Shown in pieces: positions 17,673-25,409 of a stretch of 64,000 bases of DNA. This DNA comes from Pseudomonas poae (GTDB taxonomy: Bacteria; Pseudomonadota; Gammaproteobacteria; Pseudomonadales; Pseudomonadaceae): assembly GCF_001439785.1 (NCBI RefSeq), contig NZ_JYLI01000002.1, forward strand, positions 310,001-374,000, given 5' to 3'. The notes under the pieces were generated by a model. The model was not told the DNA's origin. It did no database searches and worked only from the letters and a program-made list of their open reading frames with translations. How positions within the stretch are numbered: position 1 is the stretch's first letter; the number at the start of each line of letters is the position of its first letter. The position numbers and the translations under genes are program-made.

Positions 17673-18305
17673 ATGACAGCAGCCAACGTTTACCAACAAC
17701 GCCCCACCACCGGTGCCAAGGCCGAGTCGTCGCTGCACCATGCCGACCTCGCCAGCCTGGTGGGCAAGGGCCGTAACAATGCCGGCGTGACCGTGCGCGA
17801 AAAGAAACTCCTCGGCCACCTGACCATTCGTGGTGACGGCCACGATGCCGCGTTCGCCGCCGGCGTGCACAAGGCTCTGGGCATCGAGTTGCCCGGCGCC
17901 CTGCAAGTGATCATCAAGGGCGAAACCAGCCTGCAATGGCTCGGCCCGGATGAGTGGTTGCTCATCGTGGCAAGCGGTGAAGAATTCGCCGCCGAGCAGA
18001 ACCTGCGCGCCGCCCTGGGCGAGTTGCATATCCAGATCGTCAACGTCAGCGGCGGCCAGCAGATTCTCGAACTGAGCGGCCCGAACGTGCGCGACGTGCT
18101 GATGAAGTCCACCAGCTACGACGTTCACCCCAACAACTTCCCCGTGGGCAAGGCGGTGGGCACGGTATTCGCCAAGTCGCAACTGGTGATCCGCCACACG
18201 GCAGAAGACACCTGGGAGCTGCTGATTCGTCGCAGCTTCTCGGATTACTGGTGGTTGTGGCTGCAGGATGCCTCGGCCGAGTTCGGCCTGAGTGTTCACG
18301 CCTGA
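17673..18305 (+). CDS. soxG: Sarcosine oxidase gamma subunit SoxG
   Basis: Fourth subunit (210 aa). It resembles the small GcvT-like gamma chain: LGIELPGALQVIIKGETSLQWLGPDEWLL in the middle, LSGPNVRDVLMKSTSYDVHP later, and the C-terminal RRSFSDYWWLWLQDAS. The gamma chain helps hold the complex and its covalent flavin. The ATG at 17673 is preceded by AGGTG. It is separated from soxA by 141 bp, including a REP pair, while purU follows after only 10 bases. Confidence 0.92.
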   Translation: MTAANVYQQRPTTGAKAESSLHHADLASLVGKGRNNAGVTVREKKLLGHLTIRGDGHDAAFAAGVHKALGIELPGALQVIIKGETSLQWLGPDEWLLIVASGEEFAAEQNLRAALGELHIQIVNVSGGQQILELSGPNVRDVLMKSTSYDVHPNNFPVGKAVGTVFAKSQLVIRHTAEDTWELLIRRSFSDYWWLWLQDASAEFGLSVHA

Positions 18306-18315
18306 GGAATAAACC

Positions 18316-19173
18316 ATGAGCCGCGCACCCGATACATGGATTTTGACTGCCGACTGCCCCAGCGTGCTCGGCACGGTGGACGCGGTCACCCGCTACCTGT
18401 TCGAACAGGGCTGCTACGTCACCGAGCACCATTCGTTCGATGACCGCCTCTCGGGACGATTTTTTATTCGGGTGGAATTTCGCCAGCCAGACGGCTTTGA
18501 CGAGCAGGGTTTCCGCGATGGCCTGGCCACGCGTGGTGAAGCCTTTGGCATGATCTTCGAGCTGACGGCGCCGAACTACCGGCCAAAAGTGGTGATCATG
18601 GTGTCCAAGGCCGATCACTGCCTCAACGACCTGCTGTACCGCCAGCGCATCGGTCAGCTGTCGATGGACGTGGTCGCGGTGGTGTCCAATCACCCTGATT
18701 TGCAGCCGTTGGCCGACTGGCACCAGATTCCCTACTACCATTTCCCCCTCGACCCCAACGACAAACCGTCCCAGGAGCGTCAGGTGTGGCAGGTGATTGA
18801 GGAGACGGGCGCGGAACTGGTGATCCTTGCGCGCTACATGCAAGTGCTGTCGCCGGAGCTGTGCCGCAAGCTGGACGGCAAGGCGATCAATATTCATCAC
18901 TCATTGCTGCCGGGGTTCAAGGGTGCCAAGCCTTATCACCAGGCGTACAACAAGGGGGTGAAGCTGGTCGGTGCCACGGCGCATTACATCAACAATGATC
19001 TGGATGAAGGCCCGATCATCGCCCAGGGCGTGGAGGTGGTGGACCACAGCCACTATCCCGAGGACTTGATTGCCAAGGGGCGGGACATCGAAGGGCTGAC
19101 GTTGGCGCGGGCGGTGGGGTATCACATTGAGCGGCGGGTGTTCTTGAATGCCAATCGCACCGTCGTTCTCTAG
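18316..19173 (+). CDS. purU: Formyltetrahydrofolate deformylase
   Basis: Hydrolyses 10-formyl-THF to formate and THF (285 aa). An N-terminal ACT domain (about 7-85) is followed by the formyltransferase-like domain with ISHHPDL-like VSNHPDL, the catalytic NIHHSLLPGFKGAKPYHQA stretch, and GATAHYINNDLDEGPII. Together with SoxBDAG it drains one-carbon units made from betaine methyl groups and frees THF. GAGGAA precedes the start, and the gene is 10 bases from soxG. A second housekeeping purU may exist elsewhere. Confidence 0.95.
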   Translation: MSRAPDTWILTADCPSVLGTVDAVTRYLFEQGCYVTEHHSFDDRLSGRFFIRVEFRQPDGFDEQGFRDGLATRGEAFGMIFELTAPNYRPKVVIMVSKADHCLNDLLYRQRIGQLSMDVVAVVSNHPDLQPLADWHQIPYYHFPLDPNDKPSQERQVWQVIEETGAELVILARYMQVLSPELCRKLDGKAINIHHSLLPGFKGAKPYHQAYNKGVKLVGATAHYINNDLDEGPIIAQGVEVVDHSHYPEDLIAKGRDIEGLTLARAVGYHIERRVFLNANRTVVL

Positions 19174-19178
19174 ATCGC

Positions 19179-19256
19179 TATCGCAGGCAAGCCAGCTCCC
19201 ACATTCTGGGTGTGTGAACCCGATCCACTGTGGGAGCTGGCTTGCCTGCGATGAGG
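19179..19256. repeat. REP pair between purU and fdhA
   Basis: Two inverted REP units: ATCGCAGGCAAGCCAGCTCC from 19180, and TGTGGGAGCTGGCTTGCCTG up to about 19250. They separate the one-carbon operon from fdhA. Confidence 0.83.
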
Positions 19257-19356
19257 CCCTTACAAGCAACACAAGAAACAGCATCTGTAACCCGAGCATT
19301 TAACGCGCTGCCCCAAGGGCAACGCAGTTCCATAAAAACAACAGCGAGGTGAAAGC

Positions 19357-20556
19357 ATGTCTGGTAATCGTGGTGTCGTGTATCTCGGCAACGGCAAGGT
19401 CGAAGTACAGAAAATCGACTATCCCAAAATGCAGGACCCCCGTGGCAGGAAGATTGAACACGGCGTCATCCTGCGCGTGGTTTCCACCAATATCTGCGGC
19501 TCCGACCAACACATGGTGCGTGGCCGCACTACCGCTCAGACCGGCCTGGTGCTCGGTCACGAAATTACCGGCGAAGTGATCGAGAAGGGCAGCGACGTCG
19601 AGAACCTGAAACTCGGCGACCTGGTGTCGGTGCCATTCAACGTGGCGTGCGGCCGCTGCCGCTCGTGCAAGGAACAACACACCGGCGTGTGCCTGACCGT
19701 CAACCCGGCCCGTGCCGGTGGCGCCTACGGCTATGTCGACATGGGCGACTGGACCGGCGGCCAGGCTGAATACGTGCTGGTGCCGTACGCCGACTTCAAC
19801 CTGCTCAAACTGCCGGACCGCGACAAGGCCATGGAGAAAATCCGCGACCTGACCTGCCTGTCCGACATCCTGCCGACCGGCTACCACGGCGCCGTCACTG
19901 CCGGCGTTGGCCCAGGCAGCACCGTGTACATCGCCGGTGCCGGCCCGGTCGGTCTGGCTGCTGCGGCCTCCGCGCGCCTGCTGGGCGCGGCGGTGGTGAT
20001 CATCGGCGACGTCAACCCGGTCCGCCTGGCGCACGCCAAGGCTCAGGGTTTCGAAATTGCTGACCTGTCCACCGACACCCCGCTGCACGAACAGATCGCC
20101 GCACTGCTGGGCGAGCCCGAAGTGGACAGCGCCGTTGACTGCGTGGGCTTCGAAGCGCGCGGCCACGGGCATGACGGCGTCAAGGCCGAAGCGCCGGCCA
20201 CCGTGCTCAACTCGTTGATGGGCGTGGTGCGCGTGGCGGGCAAGATCGGTATTCCGGGTTTGTACGTGACCGAAGACCCTGGCGCGGTGGACGCCGCCGC
20301 GAAAATGGGCAGCCTGAGCATTCGCTTTGGCCTGGGCTGGGCCAAATCCCACAGCTTCCACACCGGGCAGACGCCGGTGATGAAGTACAACCGCCAACTG
20401 ATGCAGGCGATCATGTGGGACCGCATCAACATCGCCGACATTGTCGGCGTGCAGGTCATCAGCCTGGATGACGCGCCGCGTGGGTACGGCGAGTTCGATT
20501 CAGGTGTGCCGAAGAAGTTTGTGATCGATCCGCACAAGCTGTTCAGCGCTGCTTAA
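19357..20556 (+). CDS. fdhA: Glutathione-independent formaldehyde dehydrogenase
   Basis: Zinc- and NAD-dependent dehydrogenase (399 aa) that oxidises formaldehyde to formate without glutathione. It removes the formaldehyde released from betaine demethylation. Zinc-ligand regions are STNICGSDQHMVRGR (about 43-57), LGHEITGEVIEKG, and the structural zinc cysteines in NVACGRCRSCKEQHTGVC. The Rossmann motif is VYIAGAGPVGLAAAASA (about 188-204). The long insertion typical of this subfamily is present. GAGGTG lies 6 bases before the ATG. Confidence 0.96.
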   Translation: MSGNRGVVYLGNGKVEVQKIDYPKMQDPRGRKIEHGVILRVVSTNICGSDQHMVRGRTTAQTGLVLGHEITGEVIEKGSDVENLKLGDLVSVPFNVACGRCRSCKEQHTGVCLTVNPARAGGAYGYVDMGDWTGGQAEYVLVPYADFNLLKLPDRDKAMEKIRDLTCLSDILPTGYHGAVTAGVGPGSTVYIAGAGPVGLAAAASARLLGAAVVIIGDVNPVRLAHAKAQGFEIADLSTDTPLHEQIAALLGEPEVDSAVDCVGFEARGHGHDGVKAEAPATVLNSLMGVVRVAGKIGIPGLYVTEDPGAVDAAAKMGSLSIRFGLGWAKSHSFHTGQTPVMKYNRQLMQAIMWDRINIADIVGVQVISLDDAPRGYGEFDSGVPKKFVIDPHKLFSAA

Positions 20557-20570
20557 CGTTGTGCCAATGA

Positions 20571-20600
20571 AAAGGGCGACCCATGGGTCGCCCTTTTTTT
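20571..20600 (+). terminator. Intrinsic terminator after fdhA
   Basis: AAAGGGCGACCC / GGGTCGCCCTTT forms a perfect 12-bp stem with a 2-base centre, followed by a run of T. Confidence 0.93.
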
Positions 20601-20626
20601 GCCGAAAAACAACGGTGGGAGGGGAA

Positions 20627-21085
20627 TCAGCGAGTGGCCAGTGCACCCTGGTACACCGTCGGGCCTGTCGGTTGCTTGCTCAGTGAACCGCCCTTGGTTT
20701 CCGAACTCACCATCAACTCCACTGGTTTGCTGATGGTTTCCTGCTGGCGCGGGTTCAGGCCGATGATGCCTTTGCCGTCCTCGGGCAACAGCCCCAGGGA
20801 AACGGGCGTGCCGCCTTCGGGGAGGGCCCACAGTTCCAGGCTTTGGTCGGGCGCCGGTGCCGTGGCGGCAATCGGCTGCACTTCCAGGTAATCCTTGTGC
20901 GCCATGATCTGCGCGGCCGGCTGCTGGGCGGTGGTCACCAGGGTGGCGGCGGATTTGACGCTGTCTTTGGTGTAGAGCGCACCGCCGACACCGGCCACCA
21001 CGACGACACAGGCGCCGATAAACAGGCGAGGGCGGCTCCAGAATGGAGGCTTGTGCTCAATCACTGGGGTTTGGATCGCAGTCAT
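20627..21085 (-). CDS. RskA-domain protein lacking the anti-sigma N-terminus
   Basis: Protein of 152 aa: a short cytoplasmic start, one membrane segment (LFIGACVVVVAGVGGALY, about 18-35), then an RskA-type periplasmic domain containing SLELWALPEGGTPVSLGLLP and ending in KQPTGPTVYQGALATR. It parallels the C-terminal two thirds of the next gene upstream (ALELWVIPAGGKPISLGLVP; GQPTGPVLYKGQLASL), so it looks like a duplicate that has no sigma-binding part. The start at 21085 follows AGGAAGAGA. It probably acts with, or competes against, the neighbouring anti-sigma factor; function unproven. Confidence 0.75.
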   Translation of the reverse strand: MTAIQTPVIEHKPPFWSRPRLFIGACVVVVAGVGGALYTKDSVKSAATLVTTAQQPAAQIMAHKDYLEVQPIAATAPAPDQSLELWALPEGGTPVSLGLLPEDGKGIIGLNPRQQETISKPVELMVSSETKGGSLSKQPTGPTVYQGALATR

Positions 21086-21170
21086 AAGTCTCTTCCTGAC
21101 AAATTTTGTAGTCAGAGCATGGACCTTGCCAATGACGATGGGTTCCTGAACCCATCGTCGGCGATCTTCG

Positions 21171-21848
21171 TCAGAGTGATGCCAATTGGCCTTTATATAG
21201 CACTGGTCCGGTAGGTTGGCCACTCGGTGAACCGCCTTCGGGTTCGAGGGTGACAGCAAGGGTGGCCGGGGCCTGGAGCAGCGTTTGCTGCGCCTCGCTC
21301 AGCTGAATTCTGCCCTTGCCTGCAGTCGGCACCAACCCCAGGGAGATCGGTTTGCCACCCGCTGGAATAACCCATAATTCCAATGCCTGCGCAGGCGTCA
21401 CTGCGGCCAGGGCCAGTGGTTCAACCTGCAGGTGATCGGCAAACGTGTCGATCCGCAACGCCGGCTGCTGGTCGGCGGCGACCAGCGTGGCGCGGTATGC
21501 AAGGCCCGTGTCGCGCTGGTAGAGCACGCCGGTCAACACTGCCGCGATCAAGGCGCATGCGGCAGCCAGCAGGCGCACCTTCATCCACCACGGTTTTTTT
21601 GCCGGTACGTGCACCCGCTGCGGCTCGATCCGCGCCTGGATGCTTGCCCACACGTGATCGGGCACGGCGCGTTCGGGCAGGCTGCCGGTGAGGCTGGCAA
21701 GCGCCTCCTGCCAATGCCCAAGCTCTGCGCGCAGCGCGGCATCGTTGAGCAGAAGGGCGTCGAAGCGGCGACGGGCGGTGGCGGGCATCAGGCCGATTGC
21801 GTAGTCGGCGGCCAGGGCGCGGCGCAGGGCGGTGGTGTGGTAGTTCAT
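21171..21848 (-). CDS. Anti-sigma factor, RskA family
   Basis: Likely membrane anchor that holds the adjacent ECF sigma factor inactive (225 aa). The N-terminal 85 residues (LAADYAIGLMPATARRRFDALL) match the cytoplasmic anti-sigma part, without the Cys/His zinc ligands of ZAS proteins. A membrane span follows (VRLLAAACALIAAVLTGVLY, about 92-111). The rest is the RskA periplasmic domain. Its start overlaps the sigma gene by 4 bases (ATGA), so the two are translationally coupled. The inducing signal is unknown. Confidence 0.85.
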   Translation of the reverse strand: MNYHTTALRRALAADYAIGLMPATARRRFDALLLNDAALRAELGHWQEALASLTGSLPERAVPDHVWASIQARIEPQRVHVPAKKPWWMKVRLLAAACALIAAVLTGVLYQRDTGLAYRATLVAADQQPALRIDTFADHLQVEPLALAAVTPAQALELWVIPAGGKPISLGLVPTAGKGRIQLSEAQQTLLQAPATLAVTLEPEGGSPSGQPTGPVLYKGQLASL

Positions 21849-22471
21849 GATTCAAGGCACCTGCGCAGGCGCTCCATGCCGCGACGAATCCAGGATTTGA
21901 CCGAGCCCAGGGGGGCCGCCAGGTGTTCGGCCAGCTCCGAGCACGACAGGCCTCGAAAGTAAGCCATGGTGATCGATTGGCGCTGCATGCCGTCGAGGGT
22001 GTCCAGGCAGCGGTTGAGTGCGCGGGCGTTGCGTTCGCTGTCGAGCTGGTCGTGGGCGCTGGGGCTGTCGTCGAGTAGGGCGTCCTGCTGGCCATCAGCG
22101 AGAGGCTGCTCACGGCGTTTGCGCAAGTGGTCGATGGCCAGGTTGCGGGTGATGTTCACCATCCATGTCATGGGCGCCGCCAGGTGTGGCTCGTAGCGCG
22201 ACGCGTTGTACCAGATGCGCACGAAGGCCTCCTGCAAGACCTCCTCGGCGAGGTCCGAACGGCCCATGAAGCGGTAGGCTATCCCGTGCAGGCGCGGCGA
22301 AACGCTGCGGTACAGAGTTTCGAACGCCTGGCGGTTGCCCAGGGCGCATTGGGCCAGCAGCGGGCGTAATGGGTCAGCATCGGTCAGCGTAATGGGGTTT
22401 CTCCAGGCTCTCGAACGAGGGCGACGGGACTGCGCACGGTGGGCAGAGGGTAATTCAATTTGCGCAGTCAT
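21845..22471 (-). CDS. ECF sigma factor (SigK-like)
   Basis: RNA polymerase sigma-70 family, extracytoplasmic type (208 aa). Region 2 includes ALYRSVSPRLHGIAYRFMG and AEEVLQEAFVRIWYNASRYEP; region 4 includes QRQSITMAYFRGLSCSELAEHL and GSVKSWIRRGMERLR. The first 30 residues are an unusual basic extension, so the true start might be further in. It leads the operon sigma, anti-sigma, RskA duplicate. It is not one of the iron-starvation type: its partner is RskA-like, not FecR-like. Confidence 0.9.
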   Translation of the reverse strand: MTAQIELPSAHRAQSRRPRSRAWRNPITLTDADPLRPLLAQCALGNRQAFETLYRSVSPRLHGIAYRFMGRSDLAEEVLQEAFVRIWYNASRYEPHLAAPMTWMVNITRNLAIDHLRKRREQPLADGQQDALLDDSPSAHDQLDSERNARALNRCLDTLDGMQRQSITMAYFRGLSCSELAEHLAAPLGSVKSWIRRGMERLRRCLES

Positions 22472-22600
22472 TCCATCCAGCTCCGAGGCGGCCTGTCAGT
22501 GCTATACGCAGGCCGCAGCGTTTCGGATGCGGTTGGGAACAAGCCCTGTCATCGCCAGTCCAACACCTGCTTTCACCCCCCACCTGCAGAGGTTGTTTCG

Positions 22601-23173
22601 ATGAAGATTTCACGCGGTTTCGCTTTTTCCTGCCTGATGACCTTGGTAGCGGCCCCGGTGTTTGCCGCAGGGTTCAGCCTGGGTGATGCGGCCAATGCGA
22701 TTTCCGGCATGCAGGGTGGCAACAACAAGGCCGCTGCCGCCGCACCGTCGTCCGAGACGGCCGGTTTGCTGAGCGCACTCACCTCGCAACTCAACGTTAC
22801 CCCCGAACAGGCCGTTGGCGGCACCGGCGCCATGCTGGGCCTGGCCAAAAACCAACTGAGCGGCAACGATTATTCGCAATTGGCCAAGAGCGTGCCGGGG
22901 TTGGACAAGCTGTCCGGCGACAATGCACTGGGCAGCCTCGGGGCCTTGAGCGGGATGCTCGGCCAGAGCGGCGGCAGCAAGACCAGCGGCCTGGACGGCC
23001 TGCTGGGCAACGTGAAAAACACCAATGACCTGAACACGGCGTTCAGCGCCCTGGGCATGGACAGCGGGATGATCGGCCAGTTTGCGCCAGTGATCCTGCA
23101 ATACCTGGGCAGTCAGGGGGCCAACGGCTCGGTACTGGGCAAGCTGGCCCAGGCCTGGGGCACCGGCAGCTAA
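22601..23173 (+). CDS. DUF2780-type secreted protein
   Basis: Predicted exported protein (190 aa) with a clear signal peptide (MKISRGFAFSCLMTLVAAPVFA, cleaved near residue 23). The mature part is Gly/Ala/Ser-rich with LLSALTSQLNVTPEQAVGGTGAMLGLAKNQLS and LNTAFSALGMDSGMIGQFAPVILQYLGSQG, the pattern of the DUF2780 family (VcgC/VcgE-like), whose function is unknown. It is divergent from the ECF sigma gene, so the sigma factor could control it; this is inference from position only. Confidence 0.75.
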   Translation: MKISRGFAFSCLMTLVAAPVFAAGFSLGDAANAISGMQGGNNKAAAAAPSSETAGLLSALTSQLNVTPEQAVGGTGAMLGLAKNQLSGNDYSQLAKSVPGLDKLSGDNALGSLGALSGMLGQSGGSKTSGLDGLLGNVKNTNDLNTAFSALGMDSGMIGQFAPVILQYLGSQGANGSVLGKLAQAWGTGS

Positions 23174-24057
23174 ACCTGCTGCGCGCGCAGCTGTTCGATG
23201 CGCGCGTCTTTCTCCTTCCAGAGCTGGTTGACCCAGTTCTGGACGGTCTGGCGAAACACCGGATCGTTCTCGTAATCCCCCTGCCACAACGCCGGATCCA
23301 GCTCGCGGGTGCGTATATCGACGATCACCGTTGGCACGCCGCCGCTGATCAAGTCCCAGAATCCGGGGATCCTTTGCTGTGGATAGACCACGGTCACGTC
23401 GAGGATCGCGTCCAGCTGTTCACCCATCGCCGCCAGCACAAACGCCACGCCGCCCGCCTTGGGCTTGAGCAGGCGGCTGAACGGCGACGCCTGCTGTGCC
23501 CGCTTGGCTTCGTTGAACCGCGTGCCTTCCAGGTAATTGACCACCGTCACCGGCTGGCGCTTGAACAGTTCGCACGCCTCTTTGGTGATCTTCAGGTCCT
23601 GCCCCGCCAGCTCCGGGTGCCTGGCCAGGAACGCCTTGGTGTAGCGCTTCATGAACGGGTAGTCGAGCGCCCACCAGGCCAGGCCCAGAAAGGGCACCCA
23701 GATGAGTTCTTTTTTCAGAAAAAACTTGAAGAACGGCGTGCGCCGGTTGAGTGCCTGGATCAGGGCCGGGATGTCCACCCACGACTGGTGATTGCTGATC
23801 ACCAGGTAGGAGGTGTCACGTCGCAGGTCGGCGCCGCCGCGAATGTCCCATTGGGTCGGGATGCACAGCGAGAAAATGAGCTTGTCGATCTCGGCCCAGG
23901 TCTCGGCGATCCACATCACCGCCGCCGAGGCATGGTCACGCCAGCGCCCTGGCGCGACCAGCTTGAGCAGCGCGAACACCAGCAACGGGCCGATCAGGAT
24001 CAGCGTATTGAGCAACAGCAGCAACGTGACGCAACAGCCGGTGAGCAGGCGGCGCAT
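23170..24057 (-). CDS. YihG-like acyltransferase (PlsC family)
   Basis: Membrane-bound lysophospholipid-type acyltransferase (295 aa from this start). An N-terminal membrane helix (TLLLLLNTLILIGPLLVFALL in part) precedes block I, SNHQSWVD (NHx4D), block II around FFLKKELIWVPFLG, and block III, NYLEGTRF. It closely follows the E. coli YihG order, including WWALDYPFMKRY. YihG affects phospholipid acyl composition. The start at 24057 matches the family; ATGs at 24090 and 24093 would add 11-12 residues. Its 3' end meets the DUF2780 gene tail to tail, overlapping 4 bases. Confidence 0.85.
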   Translation of the reverse strand: MRRLLTGCCVTLLLLLNTLILIGPLLVFALLKLVAPGRWRDHASAAVMWIAETWAEIDKLIFSLCIPTQWDIRGGADLRRDTSYLVISNHQSWVDIPALIQALNRRTPFFKFFLKKELIWVPFLGLAWWALDYPFMKRYTKAFLARHPELAGQDLKITKEACELFKRQPVTVVNYLEGTRFNEAKRAQQASPFSRLLKPKAGGVAFVLAAMGEQLDAILDVTVVYPQQRIPGFWDLISGGVPTVIVDIRTRELDPALWQGDYENDPVFRQTVQNWVNQLWKEKDARIEQLRAQQV

Positions 24058-24230
24058 AAGCAACTCTTGGAATTCCTGTGGGCCGCTCATCATAAGCAAG
24101 CAACGTCCGCAGGCCAAATCGCAAATCGCCCGACGAATGTTTCACACCGGGCACGCTATGCTCGGTCATCCAACTAAGTGCCGGGTTTGCGGTCTAGAAT
24201 CCGCCCACCTTCTTTCGAGGAAATCACGCC

Positions 24231-24731
24231 GTGAAATTGCTCCTTGCCGCGTTCACCCTGGTTGCCCTGCCCGTCATGGCCGCCGAACCGACCCTCTACG
24301 GGCGCTATGAATACATCCAGTTGCCGGAGATCGGCGAGACCTTCAAGGCCAAGATGGACACAGGTGCGCTCACCGCCTCGCTGTCGGCCCGCGACATCCA
24401 GACCTTCACCCGCGACGGCGACGACTGGGTGCGCTTTCGCCTCGGCGGCCAGGACGCGTCGAACAAGGTCTACGAGCACAAGGTTGCGCGCATCAGCAAA
24501 ATCAAGAGCCGCGCCGACGAGGATGACGACAAGGACGAGTCCAGCGTGACCAAACGCCCGGTGATTGACCTGGAAATGTGCCTGGGCGACGTCAAACGCA
24601 CTGTCGAGGTCAACCTCACCGACCGCAGCAGCTTCAACTATCCGCTGCTGATCGGCGCCAAGGCCTTGCGCGAATTCGGCGCGGCGGTGAACCCGGCGCG
24701 GCGCTACACTGCCGATAAACCGGACTGCTGA
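24231..24731 (+). CDS. Retropepsin-like (RimK-linked/DUF785) exported protein
   Basis: Putative aspartic-protease-like protein (166 aa) with a signal peptide (LLLAAFTLVALPVMAAEP). The DTGALTASLSAR stretch (about 43-54) matches the retropepsin active-site loop, and FNYPLLIGAKALREFGAAVNP near the end matches the second conserved block. The family is often annotated as an ATP-dependent zinc protease, though the sequence points to an aspartyl fold. The start is GTG with GAGGAA upstream. It is 9 bases from creB, as in P. aeruginosa (PA0462), so it may belong to the Cre operon. Confidence 0.8.
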   Translation: MKLLLAAFTLVALPVMAAEPTLYGRYEYIQLPEIGETFKAKMDTGALTASLSARDIQTFTRDGDDWVRFRLGGQDASNKVYEHKVARISKIKSRADEDDDKDESSVTKRPVIDLEMCLGDVKRTVEVNLTDRSSFNYPLLIGAKALREFGAAVNPARRYTADKPDC

Positions 24732-24740
24732 CGGACCGCC

Positions 24741-25409
24741 ATGGCGCACATCCTGATTGTCGAAGACGAAGCCGCAATTGCCGATACGCTGATCTTCGCC
24801 CTGCAGGGCGAAGGGTTCACCACCACCTGGCTGACCCTCGGCCAGGCGGCGCTTGCGCATCAGCGCCAGACCCCGGCCGACCTGGTGATTCTCGACATTG
24901 GCCTGCCGGACATCAGCGGCTTTGAAACCTGCAAGCAACTGCGCCGTTTCAGCGAAGTGCCGGTGATGTTCCTCAGCGCCCGGGATGGCGAGATCGACCG
25001 GGTGGTGGGGCTGGAGATCGGCGCCGACGACTACGTGGTCAAGCCGTTCAGCCCGCGTGAAGTGGCGGCGCGGGTGCGGGCGATTCTCAAGCGGGTCGGC
25101 CCGGTGGTGGCGCCGGCGGTGTTCCAGATCGATCTGGAGCGCATGCAGATCACCTATCGCGGCCAGCCCCTGAGCCTGACCCGCCATGAATTCCGCCTGC
25201 TGCAGAGCCTGCTGGAACAGCCCGAGCGGGTATTCAGTCGCGAGCAACTGCTGGACGCGGTGGGCGTGCCCGCCGACGCCGGCTACGAGCGCAATATCGA
25301 CACTCACATCAAAAGCCTGCGCAGCAAATTGCGCAGCGTGGCGGCGCAGGCCGAGCCGATCCAGACCCATCGCGGCCTCGGCTACAGCTACAGCCCCGGC
25401 AACAGCTGA
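24741..25409 (+). CDS. creB: Two-component response regulator CreB
   Basis: OmpR-type regulator (222 aa). The receiver domain has acidic residues E8-D9, the phospho-acceptor D52 in LVILDIGLPD and the lysine in DYVVKPFSPRE. The C-terminal winged helix has HEFRLLQSLLEQPERVFSREQLLDAVG and ends GLGYSY. CreBC responds to cell-wall stress and metabolism in pseudomonads and affects beta-lactam response and biofilm. creC starts at the same base where creB stops. Confidence 0.92.
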   Translation: MAHILIVEDEAAIADTLIFALQGEGFTTTWLTLGQAALAHQRQTPADLVILDIGLPDISGFETCKQLRRFSEVPVMFLSARDGEIDRVVGLEIGADDYVVKPFSPREVAARVRAILKRVGPVVAPAVFQIDLERMQITYRGQPLSLTRHEFRLLQSLLEQPERVFSREQLLDAVGVPADAGYERNIDTHIKSLRSKLRSVAAQAEPIQTHRGLGYSYSPGNS

